Positions 1-8,981 of a stretch of DNA of 64,000 bases are shown here, in pieces; within the stretch, counting starts at the first letter, position 1; each line of letters begins with the position of its first letter. The notes under the pieces were generated by a model that saw only the letters and a program-made list of their open reading frames with translations, was not told the origin of the DNA and did not search any database. Source of the DNA: JABDQA01 sp963759125. GTDB taxonomy: Bacteria; Desulfobacterota; Desulfobulbia; Desulfobulbales; Desulfocapsaceae. The translations under genes and the position numbers were made by a program. Where the stretch lies: the NCBI GenBank assembly GCA_963759125.1, contig CAVWXN010000003.1, positions 25,632 to 89,631 on the forward strand, in the 5' to 3' direction.

Positions 1-1998
1 CGGGCCGGATTTCTCCCTGAAGACCGGCGGACGATAGAGAAGGGTCTGGCCTCAGGAAAATTGCTTGGTGTGATTTCTACATCTGCGTTGGAACTTGGGA
101 TAGATATCGGCGATCTGGACCTCTGCATACTGGTTGGTTATCCAGGTTCGATTATGGCTACCTGGCAGCGGGGCGGCAGGGTAGGGAGAAGATCTGCAGA
201 GTCGGCCGTCATTTTGGTTGGAGGCGAGGATGCCCTGGATCAATACTTCATGAGAAATCCAGATGATTTCTTTGCCAGAGAACCTGAACATGCCCCCTTG
301 AATCCCTATAATTACAGGATTTCTGGTCAACATCTTCACTGTGCTGCTGCTGAATTGTTCATCGCCAGAGAAGAAGAACTGGTAAATTCCTCGCCTGAAA
401 TTCTAAAGGAGATCGAGGCGCTCACCGAGCAGTCAGTACTTTACCAGGATGCCGATGGCGAGCGCTGGTATGCAAGCAGAAAAAGGCCTCAAAATCAGAT
501 CAGCCTTCGAGGGGGCGGGGTGCAGCTGTCGATCATCGATAGAGAAAGCGGAGAAATCATCGGTGAAATCGATGCCGGACGAGCCCTGAAAGAAGCTCAT
601 CCAGGCGCTGTCTATCTCCATCAATCACGGATGCTGCTGGTTGATGCTCTCGACATAGACGGCAGGGAAGTGGTGGTAACCGAATTCAGGTCCAATTTCC
701 ATACCAGGGCACATGTCCACAAGGAAACTGAGATCCTGGAGCGGCTTAAAAGCAAACAGGTTTTTGGCTGCCGTGTTTCATGGGGGCGGCTGAAAGTCGT
801 GGAACAGGTGACGGGTTATTCAAAGATTAACAACTTTACCCAGAAGGTTGCCTCGACCACTCGTCTGGAGTTACCGGAGCAGCTCATAGAAACGGAGGGC
901 CTGTGGTTAGATTTGCCGGATGATCTCAGAACTTACCTGGAAAACCTTAAAATGCACTTCATGGGGGGTATTCACGCCATCGAACATGCCATGATCGCCA
1001 TGTTTCCTCTCTTGATCCTCTGTGATCGTAACGATATCGGTGGTATATCCTGCCCCCACCATCAGCAGACCGGCAAGGCTTCTATTTTTATTTACGACGG
1101 CTACGGTGGCGGCGCTGGTCTGAGTGAAGAAGCCTACTATTTGATCGAAAAACTGCTCGTCCAAACAGTCCAGACAGTTCGTTCCTGCGGTTGCGAGAAT
1201 GGCTGCCCGTCCTGTGTTCATTCACCGAAATGTGGATCTGGAAACCGGCCTATCGACAAAGTCGCCAGTCTGACTCTGTTGCAGAAAATTCTAGATACCA
1301 GCGGTAGTGAAGGAGAACAGAGCGATATTCTTTCTCTCCCCACTGCCCAGGCGTCTGCACCTGAAACTGAGGTTCAACTGCATGCTCCACTCCAAGCCCA
1401 GGGGCTTGATGCACTGCCCGAACACTTTTGTGTTTTTGATCTGGAAACCCAACGATCTGCCCAAGAATCTGGTGGCTGGAGCAGAGCAGACAAGATGGGC
1501 TTATCGGTTGGCGTGGTCTATGACTCCAGACTAGACGGTTTTGTAACCTATTTCGAAGATGAAACCGACGGGTTGATAGATCACCTATTCAGTTGTGAGT
1601 TGGTGGTAGGATTCAACAGTAGGAGGTTCGATTACCAGGTATTGACAGGATATACCCGAAAAGACCTGTATCAGCTTCCGACACTTGATCTTCTTGAAGA
1701 GATACACAACCGACTGGGATATCGGCTGAGTTTGAACCGGCTGGTTGAAGAGACCCTGGGCTGCAAAAAAACAGCTGACGGTTTGCAGGCATTGGCCTGG
1801 TACAAAGAGGGAAAACTATTGGAAATCGCAGATTATTGCCGGGAAGATGTAAAACTCACGCGCGATCTTTTTCTCTACGCGGTAGAGAACTCACATCTGC
1901 TCTTCCGGAACAAGGCCGGTAAAAGTGTGCGTCTGCCTTTACCGCTGGATCAGAGGATAAGCAGGATTGTCGGGCCGTCAGGCTGCGACGTCGGTTAG
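1..1998 (+). CDS. MrfA/YprA-type DEAD/DEAH helicase fused to MrfB/YprB-type exonuclease (5' end outside window)
   Basis: The reading frame is already open at base 1, so the N-terminal ATPase lobe lies upstream of the window. What remains starts in the second helicase lobe, with motif V (STSALELGIDIG, near base 80) and motif VI (QRGGRVGR, near base 165). A DUF1998-type module follows, with a four-cysteine cluster (C-x-C-x3-C-x2-C, then C before GSGN, bases 1184-1245) that probably binds metal. The last 190 residues are a separate RNase H-like DEDD exonuclease domain: FDLET (about 1436), FNSRRFD (about 1612) and YCREDV (about 1834). In Bacillus subtilis the two parts are separate proteins, MrfA (helicase) and MrfB (exonuclease), which act together in repair of mitomycin C damage. 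The fusion suggests the same joint role here. The stop overlaps the stop of the converging SH3 gene by 4 bases. Confidence 0.85.
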   Translation, partial: RAGFLPEDRRTIEKGLASGKLLGVISTSALELGIDIGDLDLCILVGYPGSIMATWQRGGRVGRRSAESAVILVGGEDALDQYFMRNPDDFFAREPEHAPLNPYNYRISGQHLHCAAAELFIAREEELVNSSPEILKEIEALTEQSVLYQDADGERWYASRKRPQNQISLRGGGVQLSIIDRESGEIIGEIDAGRALKEAHPGAVYLHQSRMLLVDALDIDGREVVVTEFRSNFHTRAHVHKETEILERLKSKQVFGCRVSWGRLKVVEQVTGYSKINNFTQKVASTTRLELPEQLIETEGLWLDLPDDLRTYLENLKMHFMGGIHAIEHAMIAMFPLLILCDRNDIGGISCPHHQQTGKASIFIYDGYGGGAGLSEEAYYLIEKLLVQTVQTVRSCGCENGCPSCVHSPKCGSGNRPIDKVASLTLLQKILDTSGSEGEQSDILSLPTAQASAPETEVQLHAPLQAQGLDALPEHFCVFDLETQRSAQESGGWSRADKMGLSVGVVYDSRLDGFVTYFEDETDGLIDHLFSCELVVGFNSRRFDYQVLTGYTRKDLYQLPTLDLLEEIHNRLGYRLSLNRLVEETLGCKKTADGLQALAWYKEGKLLEIADYCREDVKLTRDLFLYAVENSHLLFRNKAGKSVRLPLPLDQRISRIVGPSGCDVG

Positions 1999-2457
1999 GG
2001 CCAGAGCAGCGGCTTATAGATCCAGCCGATGAGTCCGGTAGAGTGTTTGAGCTTGAGCCACTTACCCTGGGTTTCCAGTTTGGTAAGCACAACGCCACGG
2101 TCGACGGTGGCAATGATGGTGCTGTTGGTCGAGGGTTCTGCCCTCATGTTGACGCTTTTGTTGCCGTTGACAATGACCGTATTGCCATCGTTAACAAGTG
2201 ATTTATGAATCCAGCCAGTATCGTTTTCAAAATCGACGATTTTCAACCATTCGCCCTGGGTTGACATAACTTTCAGGGGATATCCTCGCGAACAATTCCA
2301 TCGATACCTCATAGTTGGTACCGGCCCCGGTTCTTACGTTGACGTTGTCTGCTTTTACACTGACATAATCAGCGCTGAATGCCTCAGAGAAGAAGAAAAT
2401 CCCGAGAACGGTAACTACGGCGGTAAGAACAGTTGATCGTCTAGTTGTCGCAAACAT
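1995..2457 (-). pseudogene. Exported bacterial SH3-domain protein, frameshifted
   Basis: The first frame, from ATG at 2457, gives a signal peptide ending near SEAFSA and the start of an SH3b domain (VNVRTGAGTNYEV). The second frame continues the same domain (GYPLKV, QGEWLKI, TGWIHKSL) and contains a second SH3b repeat (VNMRAEPST, GWIYKPLL). Removing one G near 2287-2291 joins them cleanly as ELF-RGYPLKV. The intact product would be about 153 residues and periplasmic, like the YgiM/SH3 family that binds cell-wall or unknown partners. Whether the extra base is real or a sequencing error cannot be told from here. Confidence 0.75.
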
Positions 2458-2545
2458 ACAATGATAACCTGTAGTTGAAGATTGAACGATGATTTTGAAT
2501 AATCACCATTTATACAATTATCATGAGCTTAAGTCAATCCTGATA

Positions 2546-3463
2546 TTATTCTCCATCAAAGTGCAGAATGGCGGTATCGGTGTTCATGGTCGCGGGAACT
2601 CCCAGAGGTACCGTCAAATTCCTCCGGCAGTGGCCAATCGGAAAATTTCCCCATATGGGAACTGCTCTGTCAGAGGTCAACTCGCTAACTCTTGCCCAGA
2701 CAAACTCGTTTCGTCTGAGTCTTTCAACCGGCTCTGTGGTGTCATCACTGAATTGTCCAAGTATGACGCCGTTTATGTCGTTCATCACTCCGCTCAGCCA
2801 CAACTGCGTTAAGAGCCTGTCGAGACGATAAAGCGGTTCATTGAGGTCTTCAAGCAGCACAATGGCCCCTTGCAACCGTGGGAACCAGCGGGTGCCCAAC
2901 ATGGTGACGAGGCTGGACAGGTTGCCCCCGAGCAGGATCCCCTTGGCAGGGGCGGCAGGCCTGACAATTTCCACTCTTTCTTTGAGCCGGTGGTGCCAGT
3001 CGCCTTTAAGGCAGTGATAGAGACGTTCCTGGCTGGCCTGATCACTGTCGGTCAAGGTGGCCAGACCTGGTCCATGGAGACACATCAGTCCCGTTTCATT
3101 GACAATATGGCTGTGTAGTACCGTTATATCGGAAAAGCCGATGAACATTTTTGGGTTTGCCCGAATCACTTCAAGGTTCAGTTTGTCAAGCAGGCGCAGA
3201 CAACCGAAGCCGCCCCGCAATGAAAAGACCGCCTTTATTTCCGGATTCATCCAGAGGCGATGGAATTCATCAGTCCTGGCTTCATCGGTGTCGGCGAGAT
3301 AACCGTACCCCGGCCACCTCTTTTCCGGTTCGAAAATCTCAAACCCCATATCCCTGATCAATGAACACCCCAGATGAAATCGGTCATGTTCCGCCAGATA
3401 ACCGGCCGGCGCTGCCACACCGATAAGATCACCGGATGTCAAGGGAGGAGGGGAGACGGTCAT
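2546..3463 (-). CDS. ldcA: LD-carboxypeptidase (peptidase S66)
   Basis: This 305-residue protein matches muramoyltetrapeptide carboxypeptidase, which removes the terminal D-alanine from murein tetrapeptides during cell-wall recycling in the cytoplasm. The serine nucleophile sits in GFSDITVLH (Ser111). The expected charge-relay residues follow: Glu205 in LLEDLNEPLYRLDR and His278 in PIGHCRR. The length is normal for the family. It follows coaX on the same strand with a 4-base stop/start overlap, so the two are probably translationally coupled. This is a clear family match. Confidence 0.92.
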   Translation of the reverse strand: MTVSPPPLTSGDLIGVAAPAGYLAEHDRFHLGCSLIRDMGFEIFEPEKRWPGYGYLADTDEARTDEFHRLWMNPEIKAVFSLRGGFGCLRLLDKLNLEVIRANPKMFIGFSDITVLHSHIVNETGLMCLHGPGLATLTDSDQASQERLYHCLKGDWHHRLKERVEIVRPAAPAKGILLGGNLSSLVTMLGTRWFPRLQGAIVLLEDLNEPLYRLDRLLTQLWLSGVMNDINGVILGQFSDDTTEPVERLRRNEFVWARVSELTSDRAVPIWGNFPIGHCRRNLTVPLGVPATMNTDTAILHFDGE

Positions 3464-4263
3464 GGGTGGGAACCCAGCAGCTGGTGAATGATGCCCAGAC
3501 CGTTGAGGGTAAGATTGGGCTCCAGACGCTGTATGGAAGGGGCGTAGTCGAGCATCAGAGAGGCCATCCCGCCGGTCGCAATGACAACTGGCTCAGGATA
3601 GCCGGTCTGGGTCATTTCTTCCGAGACCTTGTGAATCAGTCCTTCGATCATTGCCCCATAACCGAAAAGAACACCGCTTTTCATGGCGCTGACAGTGCTC
3701 GTACCGATCACCTTTTCAGGTGGCACATGGAGATCTATCTGGGGCAGTTTGGCTGCTTTCTGACTGAGTGCTCCTAGAGATACATGGAGGCCGGGCAGAA
3801 TGAGGCCGCCAAGATATTCACAACGCTCGGAAATACAGTCAAAGGTGATAGCGGTGCCGAAATCGATGACGATGGCATTTGAACGGCAGAGATAATGAGC
3901 ACCAATTCCGTTGACCAGCCGATCGGCTCCGACTTCCGCAGGATTTTTTAATTTTACCGCAATAATGTCGGCCACCGTCTCGCTGCAGATATTGACCAGT
4001 TGAAATCCTTCGGTCTCTTTAAACAGCTTGGAGCAGCATTGGAAATAAGCTGATTCCAGCTGGGGTACCACACTGGAAAGAACAACTGCCGAGACCGATG
4101 AGCAGTCTATGCGGGCCATACTGAACAGGTTGTAATACATAACCCCAAGTTCATCGGCGGTCATGGCGGCATCTGTCTTGATCCGCCACTGGCGAGTTAT
4201 GTTCAGCTCTTTGATAATCCCCGCAACGGTTTGGGTATTGCCGATATCAATAACAAACAGCAT
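3460..4263 (-). CDS. coaX: Type III pantothenate kinase
   Basis: CoaX phosphorylates pantothenate in the first step of coenzyme A synthesis. I place the start at 4263, where MLFVIDIGNTQT begins, because a GGAG ribosome-binding site lies just upstream and the longer reading frame adds unconserved residues; the product is then 267 residues. ASKHA-fold motifs are visible: DIGNT at the N-terminus (phosphate-binding), VGADRLVNGIGAHY in the middle, and IDFGTAITFD followed by GGLILPGL. The gene ends inside the start of ldcA. Confidence 0.92.
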   Translation of the reverse strand: MLFVIDIGNTQTVAGIIKELNITRQWRIKTDAAMTADELGVMYYNLFSMARIDCSSVSAVVLSSVVPQLESAYFQCCSKLFKETEGFQLVNICSETVADIIAVKLKNPAEVGADRLVNGIGAHYLCRSNAIVIDFGTAITFDCISERCEYLGGLILPGLHVSLGALSQKAAKLPQIDLHVPPEKVIGTSTVSAMKSGVLFGYGAMIEGLIHKVSEEMTQTGYPEPVVIATGGMASLMLDYAPSIQRLEPNLTLNGLGIIHQLLGSHP

Positions 4264-4418
4264 GGTTTCTCCGTAAGTCGATACTGCGATGGTTGCCGTC
4301 GGAACGAGATTGTACCATATTTCATCTTGTCCGTGATGAGTAAAAATGTAAAATTTATGAATAACCACAACGATAGGATTTACCATTTATATAAAATTCT
4401 CTGGAGATGAGGTGATCT

Positions 4419-4751
4419 ATGGTACATGACCTGCAACCCGTTATAGTCACTACAAGCATAGACCAAGAAGATGGTGCCCATAAACTGGCTGAACTGGTCC
4501 TTGAGAAGAGATTGGCGGCCTGCGTACAGATCCTTCCCCCAGTGACCAGTCGTTACTGGTGGAAAGGGCAGATTGCCAGTGATAGAGAATACTTGCTCAA
4601 CATGAAAAGTGACCGGAAGCTTTTCGATCGCCTGGCCGCTGTCATTCGCTCGGTTCACAGCTATGAGGTGCCGGAAATAGTTGCCACTGCAGTCGTCGAG
4701 ATAGACGAGGAATATGCGATCTGGATGAAGGAAGAGTTGGATTATGACTGA
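4419..4751 (+). CDS. cutA: CutA family divalent-cation tolerance protein
   Basis: The product is 110 residues, the usual CutA size. It has the conserved core: VTTSIDQEDGAHKLAELVLEKRLAACVQ, the YWWKGQI strand, and SYEVPEIVATAV. CutA proteins form very stable trimers in the cytoplasm, and their link to copper tolerance is from E. coli genetics only. A GAGGTGAT ribosome-binding site precedes the ATG. The last 8 bases overlap the next small gene, and coaX lies divergently upstream. Confidence 0.92.
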   Translation: MVHDLQPVIVTTSIDQEDGAHKLAELVLEKRLAACVQILPPVTSRYWWKGQIASDREYLLNMKSDRKLFDRLAAVIRSVHSYEVPEIVATAVVEIDEEYAIWMKEELDYD

Positions 4752-4947
4752 ACCATCAAAGAAGGGCTATCGCCGCAGAAAACTTGGCGACTATATCTGC
4801 AGCTGCTGCCGGAATAAAAAACCATTCTGTTGGAATTGTCCGTGCGGATTTCAAATCTGCCCGGAGTGCTTCGAAGAAAATAAATGGGGGATCAGCAACG
4901 GTCCGACCTGGATCTGTCCTGACTGTGAGCGAGTTATGAGAATCTGA
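4744..4947 (+). CDS. Small cysteine-rich zinc-ribbon-like protein
   Basis: This 67-residue protein starts inside the end of cutA (8-base overlap), which supports translational coupling. It has a basic N-terminus followed by nine cysteines, mostly in CxxC pairs: CSCC, CWNCPC, CPEC and CPDC. They are likely to hold one or two zinc ions. No signal peptide is visible. I do not recognise a named family. The tight coupling to cutA hints at a metal-related role, but that is only inference. Confidence 0.65.
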   Translation: MTEPSKKGYRRRKLGDYICSCCRNKKPFCWNCPCGFQICPECFEENKWGISNGPTWICPDCERVMRI

Positions 4948-5067
4948 TGAGGCGGCAGAATAAAGTTTTGCCAAGCAGTTCTATTGCGCAAAGAGAGCAA
5001 ATAAAATAATATGCCGCCAATCCATTCAGACTAATACTACTGACCCTTACCACTGACAATCACCGCT

Positions 5068-6894
5068 ATGCTCAAATCAGCAGAAATATATGATGAAAGC
5101 AAGATCAAAACCCTGAGTTCCCTGGAGCACATCAGGAAAAGGCCGGGTATGTATATCGGCCGACTTGGGGACGGTTCACACCCGGATGACGGTATCTATA
5201 TCCTGCTCAAAGAAGTCATCGATAACGCGGTGGATGAATTCATCATGGGGGCCGGTAAACGCATCAATATCGAGGTTGAGGAATCCGGTCTTACCAGAGT
5301 GCGGGATTTTGGCCGGGGCATTCCGCTGGGCAAGCTCATCGAATGCGTTTCAGTCATCAACACTGGCGCCAAATACAATACCGACGTGTTCCAGTTTTCA
5401 GTTGGCTTGAACGGGGTCGGCACCAAAGCGGTAAACGCACTCTCCGAGCACTTCAAGGTCACCGCCTTCAGGGCAGGCAAGTTTGCCTCAGCCGAATTCA
5501 AACAGGGCGTCCTGGAGGGGAATAAAACAGGTAAGGCTGATGAAAAAGACGGCACCTTGATCGAATTTTTACCTGACCACGAGCTGTTCGGGGACTATCG
5601 CTTCGAAGAGTCTTTTCTGGAAAACAGACTCTGGCGCTATGTCTATCTCAACGCAGGCTTGAAACTTTTTTACAACAAGACGCTGTTTCATTCCAGCAAT
5701 GGACTTTTAGACCTGTTGAGCAACGAACTTGACGGTGACAATATCTACGAGCCGATTTACTACAAAAATCAAACCCTCGAGTTCGCCTTTTCCCATACCG
5801 ATTCCTACGGCGACTCATACTATAGTTTCGTCAACGGTACCTACACCAGCGAAGGAGGAACGCACCTCTCCGCGTTCCGCGAAGGCATCTTGAAGGGGAT
5901 CAATGAATTTTCATCAAAGAAATTCATCAACAAAGATGTAAGAGACGGCATTGTCGGTACAATGGCTGTCAAAATAAAGGAGCCGGTATTCGAATCACAG
6001 ACCAAGAACAAACTGGGCAACACCGAGGTTCGTTCGTGGATCGTCAATCAGGTGAAGGATGCGGTTTCCAGCGAGCTCTACAAGAATAGTGAACGGGCCG
6101 AGGTGCTCATTTCCAAGATTCTCAGAAACGAGAAAGTCAGAAAGGAGCTGCAATCGGTTCGTAAAGAGGCCAGGGCCAAGGCCAAAAAAGTAGCTATCAG
6201 GATTCCTCAGCTGAAGGACTGTAAATACCATCCGTCCCGCGAAAAACCGTCAGCGGACGGTCGCGAGAATATGATTTTTATAACTGAGGGGCAGTCTGCT
6301 GCCGGTTCCATAGTATCTTCCCGCGACCCTATGACCCAGGCTGTTTTTTCGTTGAAGGGAAAGCCGATGAATGTGCTCGGGCAGAAGCTCAACCTGCTTT
6401 ATAAGAACGACGAGATGTATGCCCTGATGCAGGCTTTGAATATAGAAGAGTCAATCTCCGATCTCCGCTACGACAAGGTAATCATTGCCACCGATGCCGA
6501 CGTGGACGGACTGCACATAAGAAATCTGTTGTTGACTTTCTTCCTTCACTATTTTGAACCGCTGGTCAAACTCGGTCATATTTATATACTCGAAACGCCG
6601 ATTTTCAGGGTCCGCAACAAAAAAGAGACCATCTATTGCTACTCGGACCGACAGAAAGAAACGGCAACCAAGAAGCTGCAGGGCAAGGGCAGGCAGAAGA
6701 TACGAGTCGAGACCACTAGATTTAAAGGGCTCGGTGAGATCAGCCCCAAGGAATTCAAACAGTTTATCACCGGTGATATTCGTTTAAGAAATGTGACCAT
6801 AGACAGCGTCAGCCAGGTATCTAAAGTGCTGTCCTTCTACATGGGCAAAAACACACCGGAACGCAAACAATACATTATGGAACATTTAATCTAG
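5068..6894 (+). CDS. parE: DNA topoisomerase IV subunit B (Bacteroidota-like type)
   Basis: This 608-residue GHKL ATPase/TOPRIM protein pairs with the downstream subunit to decatenate chromosomes. Visible motifs in order: EHIRKRPGMYIG, the Mg-binding EVIDNAVDEF, DFGRGIP, VGLNGVGTKAVNAL, the TOPRIM FITEGQSAAGS, and DADVDGLHIRNLL. The wording GRLGDGSHPDDGIY-LLKE and the overall length are closer to what I recall of Bacteroidota and Chlamydia-type ParE than of E. coli ParE or GyrB. It probably coexists with a normal gyrase elsewhere. I see no strong ribosome-binding site before the ATG. Confidence 0.85.
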   Translation: MLKSAEIYDESKIKTLSSLEHIRKRPGMYIGRLGDGSHPDDGIYILLKEVIDNAVDEFIMGAGKRINIEVEESGLTRVRDFGRGIPLGKLIECVSVINTGAKYNTDVFQFSVGLNGVGTKAVNALSEHFKVTAFRAGKFASAEFKQGVLEGNKTGKADEKDGTLIEFLPDHELFGDYRFEESFLENRLWRYVYLNAGLKLFYNKTLFHSSNGLLDLLSNELDGDNIYEPIYYKNQTLEFAFSHTDSYGDSYYSFVNGTYTSEGGTHLSAFREGILKGINEFSSKKFINKDVRDGIVGTMAVKIKEPVFESQTKNKLGNTEVRSWIVNQVKDAVSSELYKNSERAEVLISKILRNEKVRKELQSVRKEARAKAKKVAIRIPQLKDCKYHPSREKPSADGRENMIFITEGQSAAGSIVSSRDPMTQAVFSLKGKPMNVLGQKLNLLYKNDEMYALMQALNIEESISDLRYDKVIIATDADVDGLHIRNLLLTFFLHYFEPLVKLGHIYILETPIFRVRNKKETIYCYSDRQKETATKKLQGKGRQKIRVETTRFKGLGEISPKEFKQFITGDIRLRNVTIDSVSQVSKVLSFYMGKNTPERKQYIMEHLI

Positions 6895-6922
6895 CAGTTT
6901 CGGCAAGGAAGTAAGATTTTTC

Positions 6923-8981
6923 ATGAGTGAGCATACCGGCAGACTACATAAGCTTTTCGACAGCAATTTCCTTGAGTATACCTCTTACGTCATCAAAGAA
7001 CGGGCTATCCCCGCCATTGAAGACGGTTTGAAGCCGGTACAGCGCCGTCTCCTGCAGACCCTTCACAATATGGATGACGGACGTTACCATAAGGTTGCCA
7101 ACGTCGTCGGGGAAACCATGAAACTGCACCCCCACGGGGATGCTTCCATTTTCGCCGCTCTGGTCAATCTGGCCAACAAGGGCTTTTTGATCGATCGCCA
7201 GGGTAACTTCGGCAATATCTATACCGGTGACCAGGCATCGGCGGCCCGCTATATTGAGTGCCGCCTCTCCCCCCTGGCTCTGGAGGTCATGTTTAACAAG
7301 GATCTGACTGAATATGTCGAATCCTATGACGGCAGAACGACTGAACCCGTCTCACTGCCGGCCAAGATACCACTGCTGCTGCTGCAGGGAGCCGAAGGCA
7401 TCGCCGTGGGCATGGCCACAAGAATTCTGCCTCATAACTTCAGGGAGCTGCTGCAGGCCCAGATTGCCGTGCTGAAGGAAGAGGATTTTGAGATCTTTCC
7501 AGATTTTCCTCAGAAGGGACTCATCGACATTACCGACTATGATCAGGGTAACGGAAAAGTTCGTTGTCGTGCCAGGATCATGGAGAAGAAACGAAAAGAC
7601 GATAACCATAACAGAGATTCCTTACGGCACGACCACTACCTCGCTTATCGATTCTATAGAAAAAGCCGCCAAGAGCGGGAAAATAAAAATTCTATCGATC
7701 AGTGATTACACGGCGGAAGAGGTGGAGATCGAAATTAAGTTGCCGCGTAATATCTATGCCAAGGATACGATTAAGGCGCTCTATGCATTTACCGATTGCG
7801 AGGTGCCGCTCAATACCAACCTGACCCTTATCCGAGGAGATTTTCCTGAAACGAGTACGGTTGATGAAGTACTTAGGTTCAACACAGAAAAATTGGTGGA
7901 CGATCTCACCAGAGAACTGGAAATAGAACTTTCCAGACTATCCCAAAAACTTCATGCCCGGCTATTGGATCAGATCTTCATCGAAGAACGCCTCTACAAA
8001 GAGATCGAAGAGGTAACCACCTACGAGAGGGTGGTAAGCACCGTCGACGAGTCGTTAAAACCTTACCTCAAGAGATTGGAACAACCGGTCACCAGAGAGG
8101 ATATCGAACGGCTGCTTGAGATCAGGATAAAGCGGATCTCGCGCTATGATATTGACCGGCAGGCCAAAGAAGTCCAGGCAATACGAAAAGATATCAAAGA
8201 AATTAAGATCAGTCTCCTGGATGTGGTGGGCTACACCATTACCTATCTGGAAAAACTTGTCGAATCCTATGGCGATGATTTCCCAAGGCTCACCGAAATC
8301 ACCGAGTTTTCTGAGGTGAAAGCCCGGAAAGTGGCATTGTCCAATTTGACGGTGGGATACAACCGGGAAACAGGCTTTCTTGGTCACTCGATCAAAGCTG
8401 AAAACGATCAGAACGATATCGCCTTCTCATGTTCCGAGTACGACCGTCTACTGCTGATTTTCAGTTCTGGGATGTATAAAGTGGTGCCGGTCCCTGAAAA
8501 ACTATTCGTCGGCGAGGAACTTGAATATGCTGCAGTCTTCGAGAAAAATGTGATTTTTAATATCGTTTATCGGGACGGCGTGGAGAACCTGGCTTACGTA
8601 AAACGGTTTAAATCGCCCAAGTTCATCCTCGACAAGGAATATTATCTGTTTCCACCCCATAAGCGTTCCCGAATCCTGCTCCTGCTGCTGGGTGAAGGCA
8701 AGCACGCCAGGGTCAGTCTGGTGCCATCGAGAAGAGCCAGATCTAATATCGTTGAAATCGATTTCAGTCAATTTCTGCTCAAAGGTGCTTCAGCAAAAGG
8801 CAAGCGGGTCTCCTCCCGGGTGGCTCGACGGGTTGTGGAATCAACCGATCGCGTGATCAAGGAACGGGCTGTCTCGAATCTGCCTGGCCTCGAACCACAG
8901 AAAGATATCGTTGCCGCAACAGAGGTGCAACTGGACAACGGGTCGATCACAGACACCGTTGAAGAAGAAAACGAAAGTTAG
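6923..8981 (+). CDS. parC: DNA topoisomerase IV subunit A, one frameshift
   Basis: The breakage-reunion subunit begins at 6923 with YTSYVIKERAIPAIEDGLKPVQRR. The catalytic tyrosine is Tyr110, in ASAARY. The frame breaks after RARIMEK and resumes in another frame at NEKTITITEIPYG. Removing one A in the AAA run at about 7589-7591 restores a single product of about 685 residues. The second part carries the GyrA-like tower and a short C-terminal region, shorter than in gyrase. Because topoisomerase IV is normally essential and everything else is intact, a sequencing insertion is likely. It follows parE by 28 bases and is surely co-transcribed with it. Confidence 0.85.
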
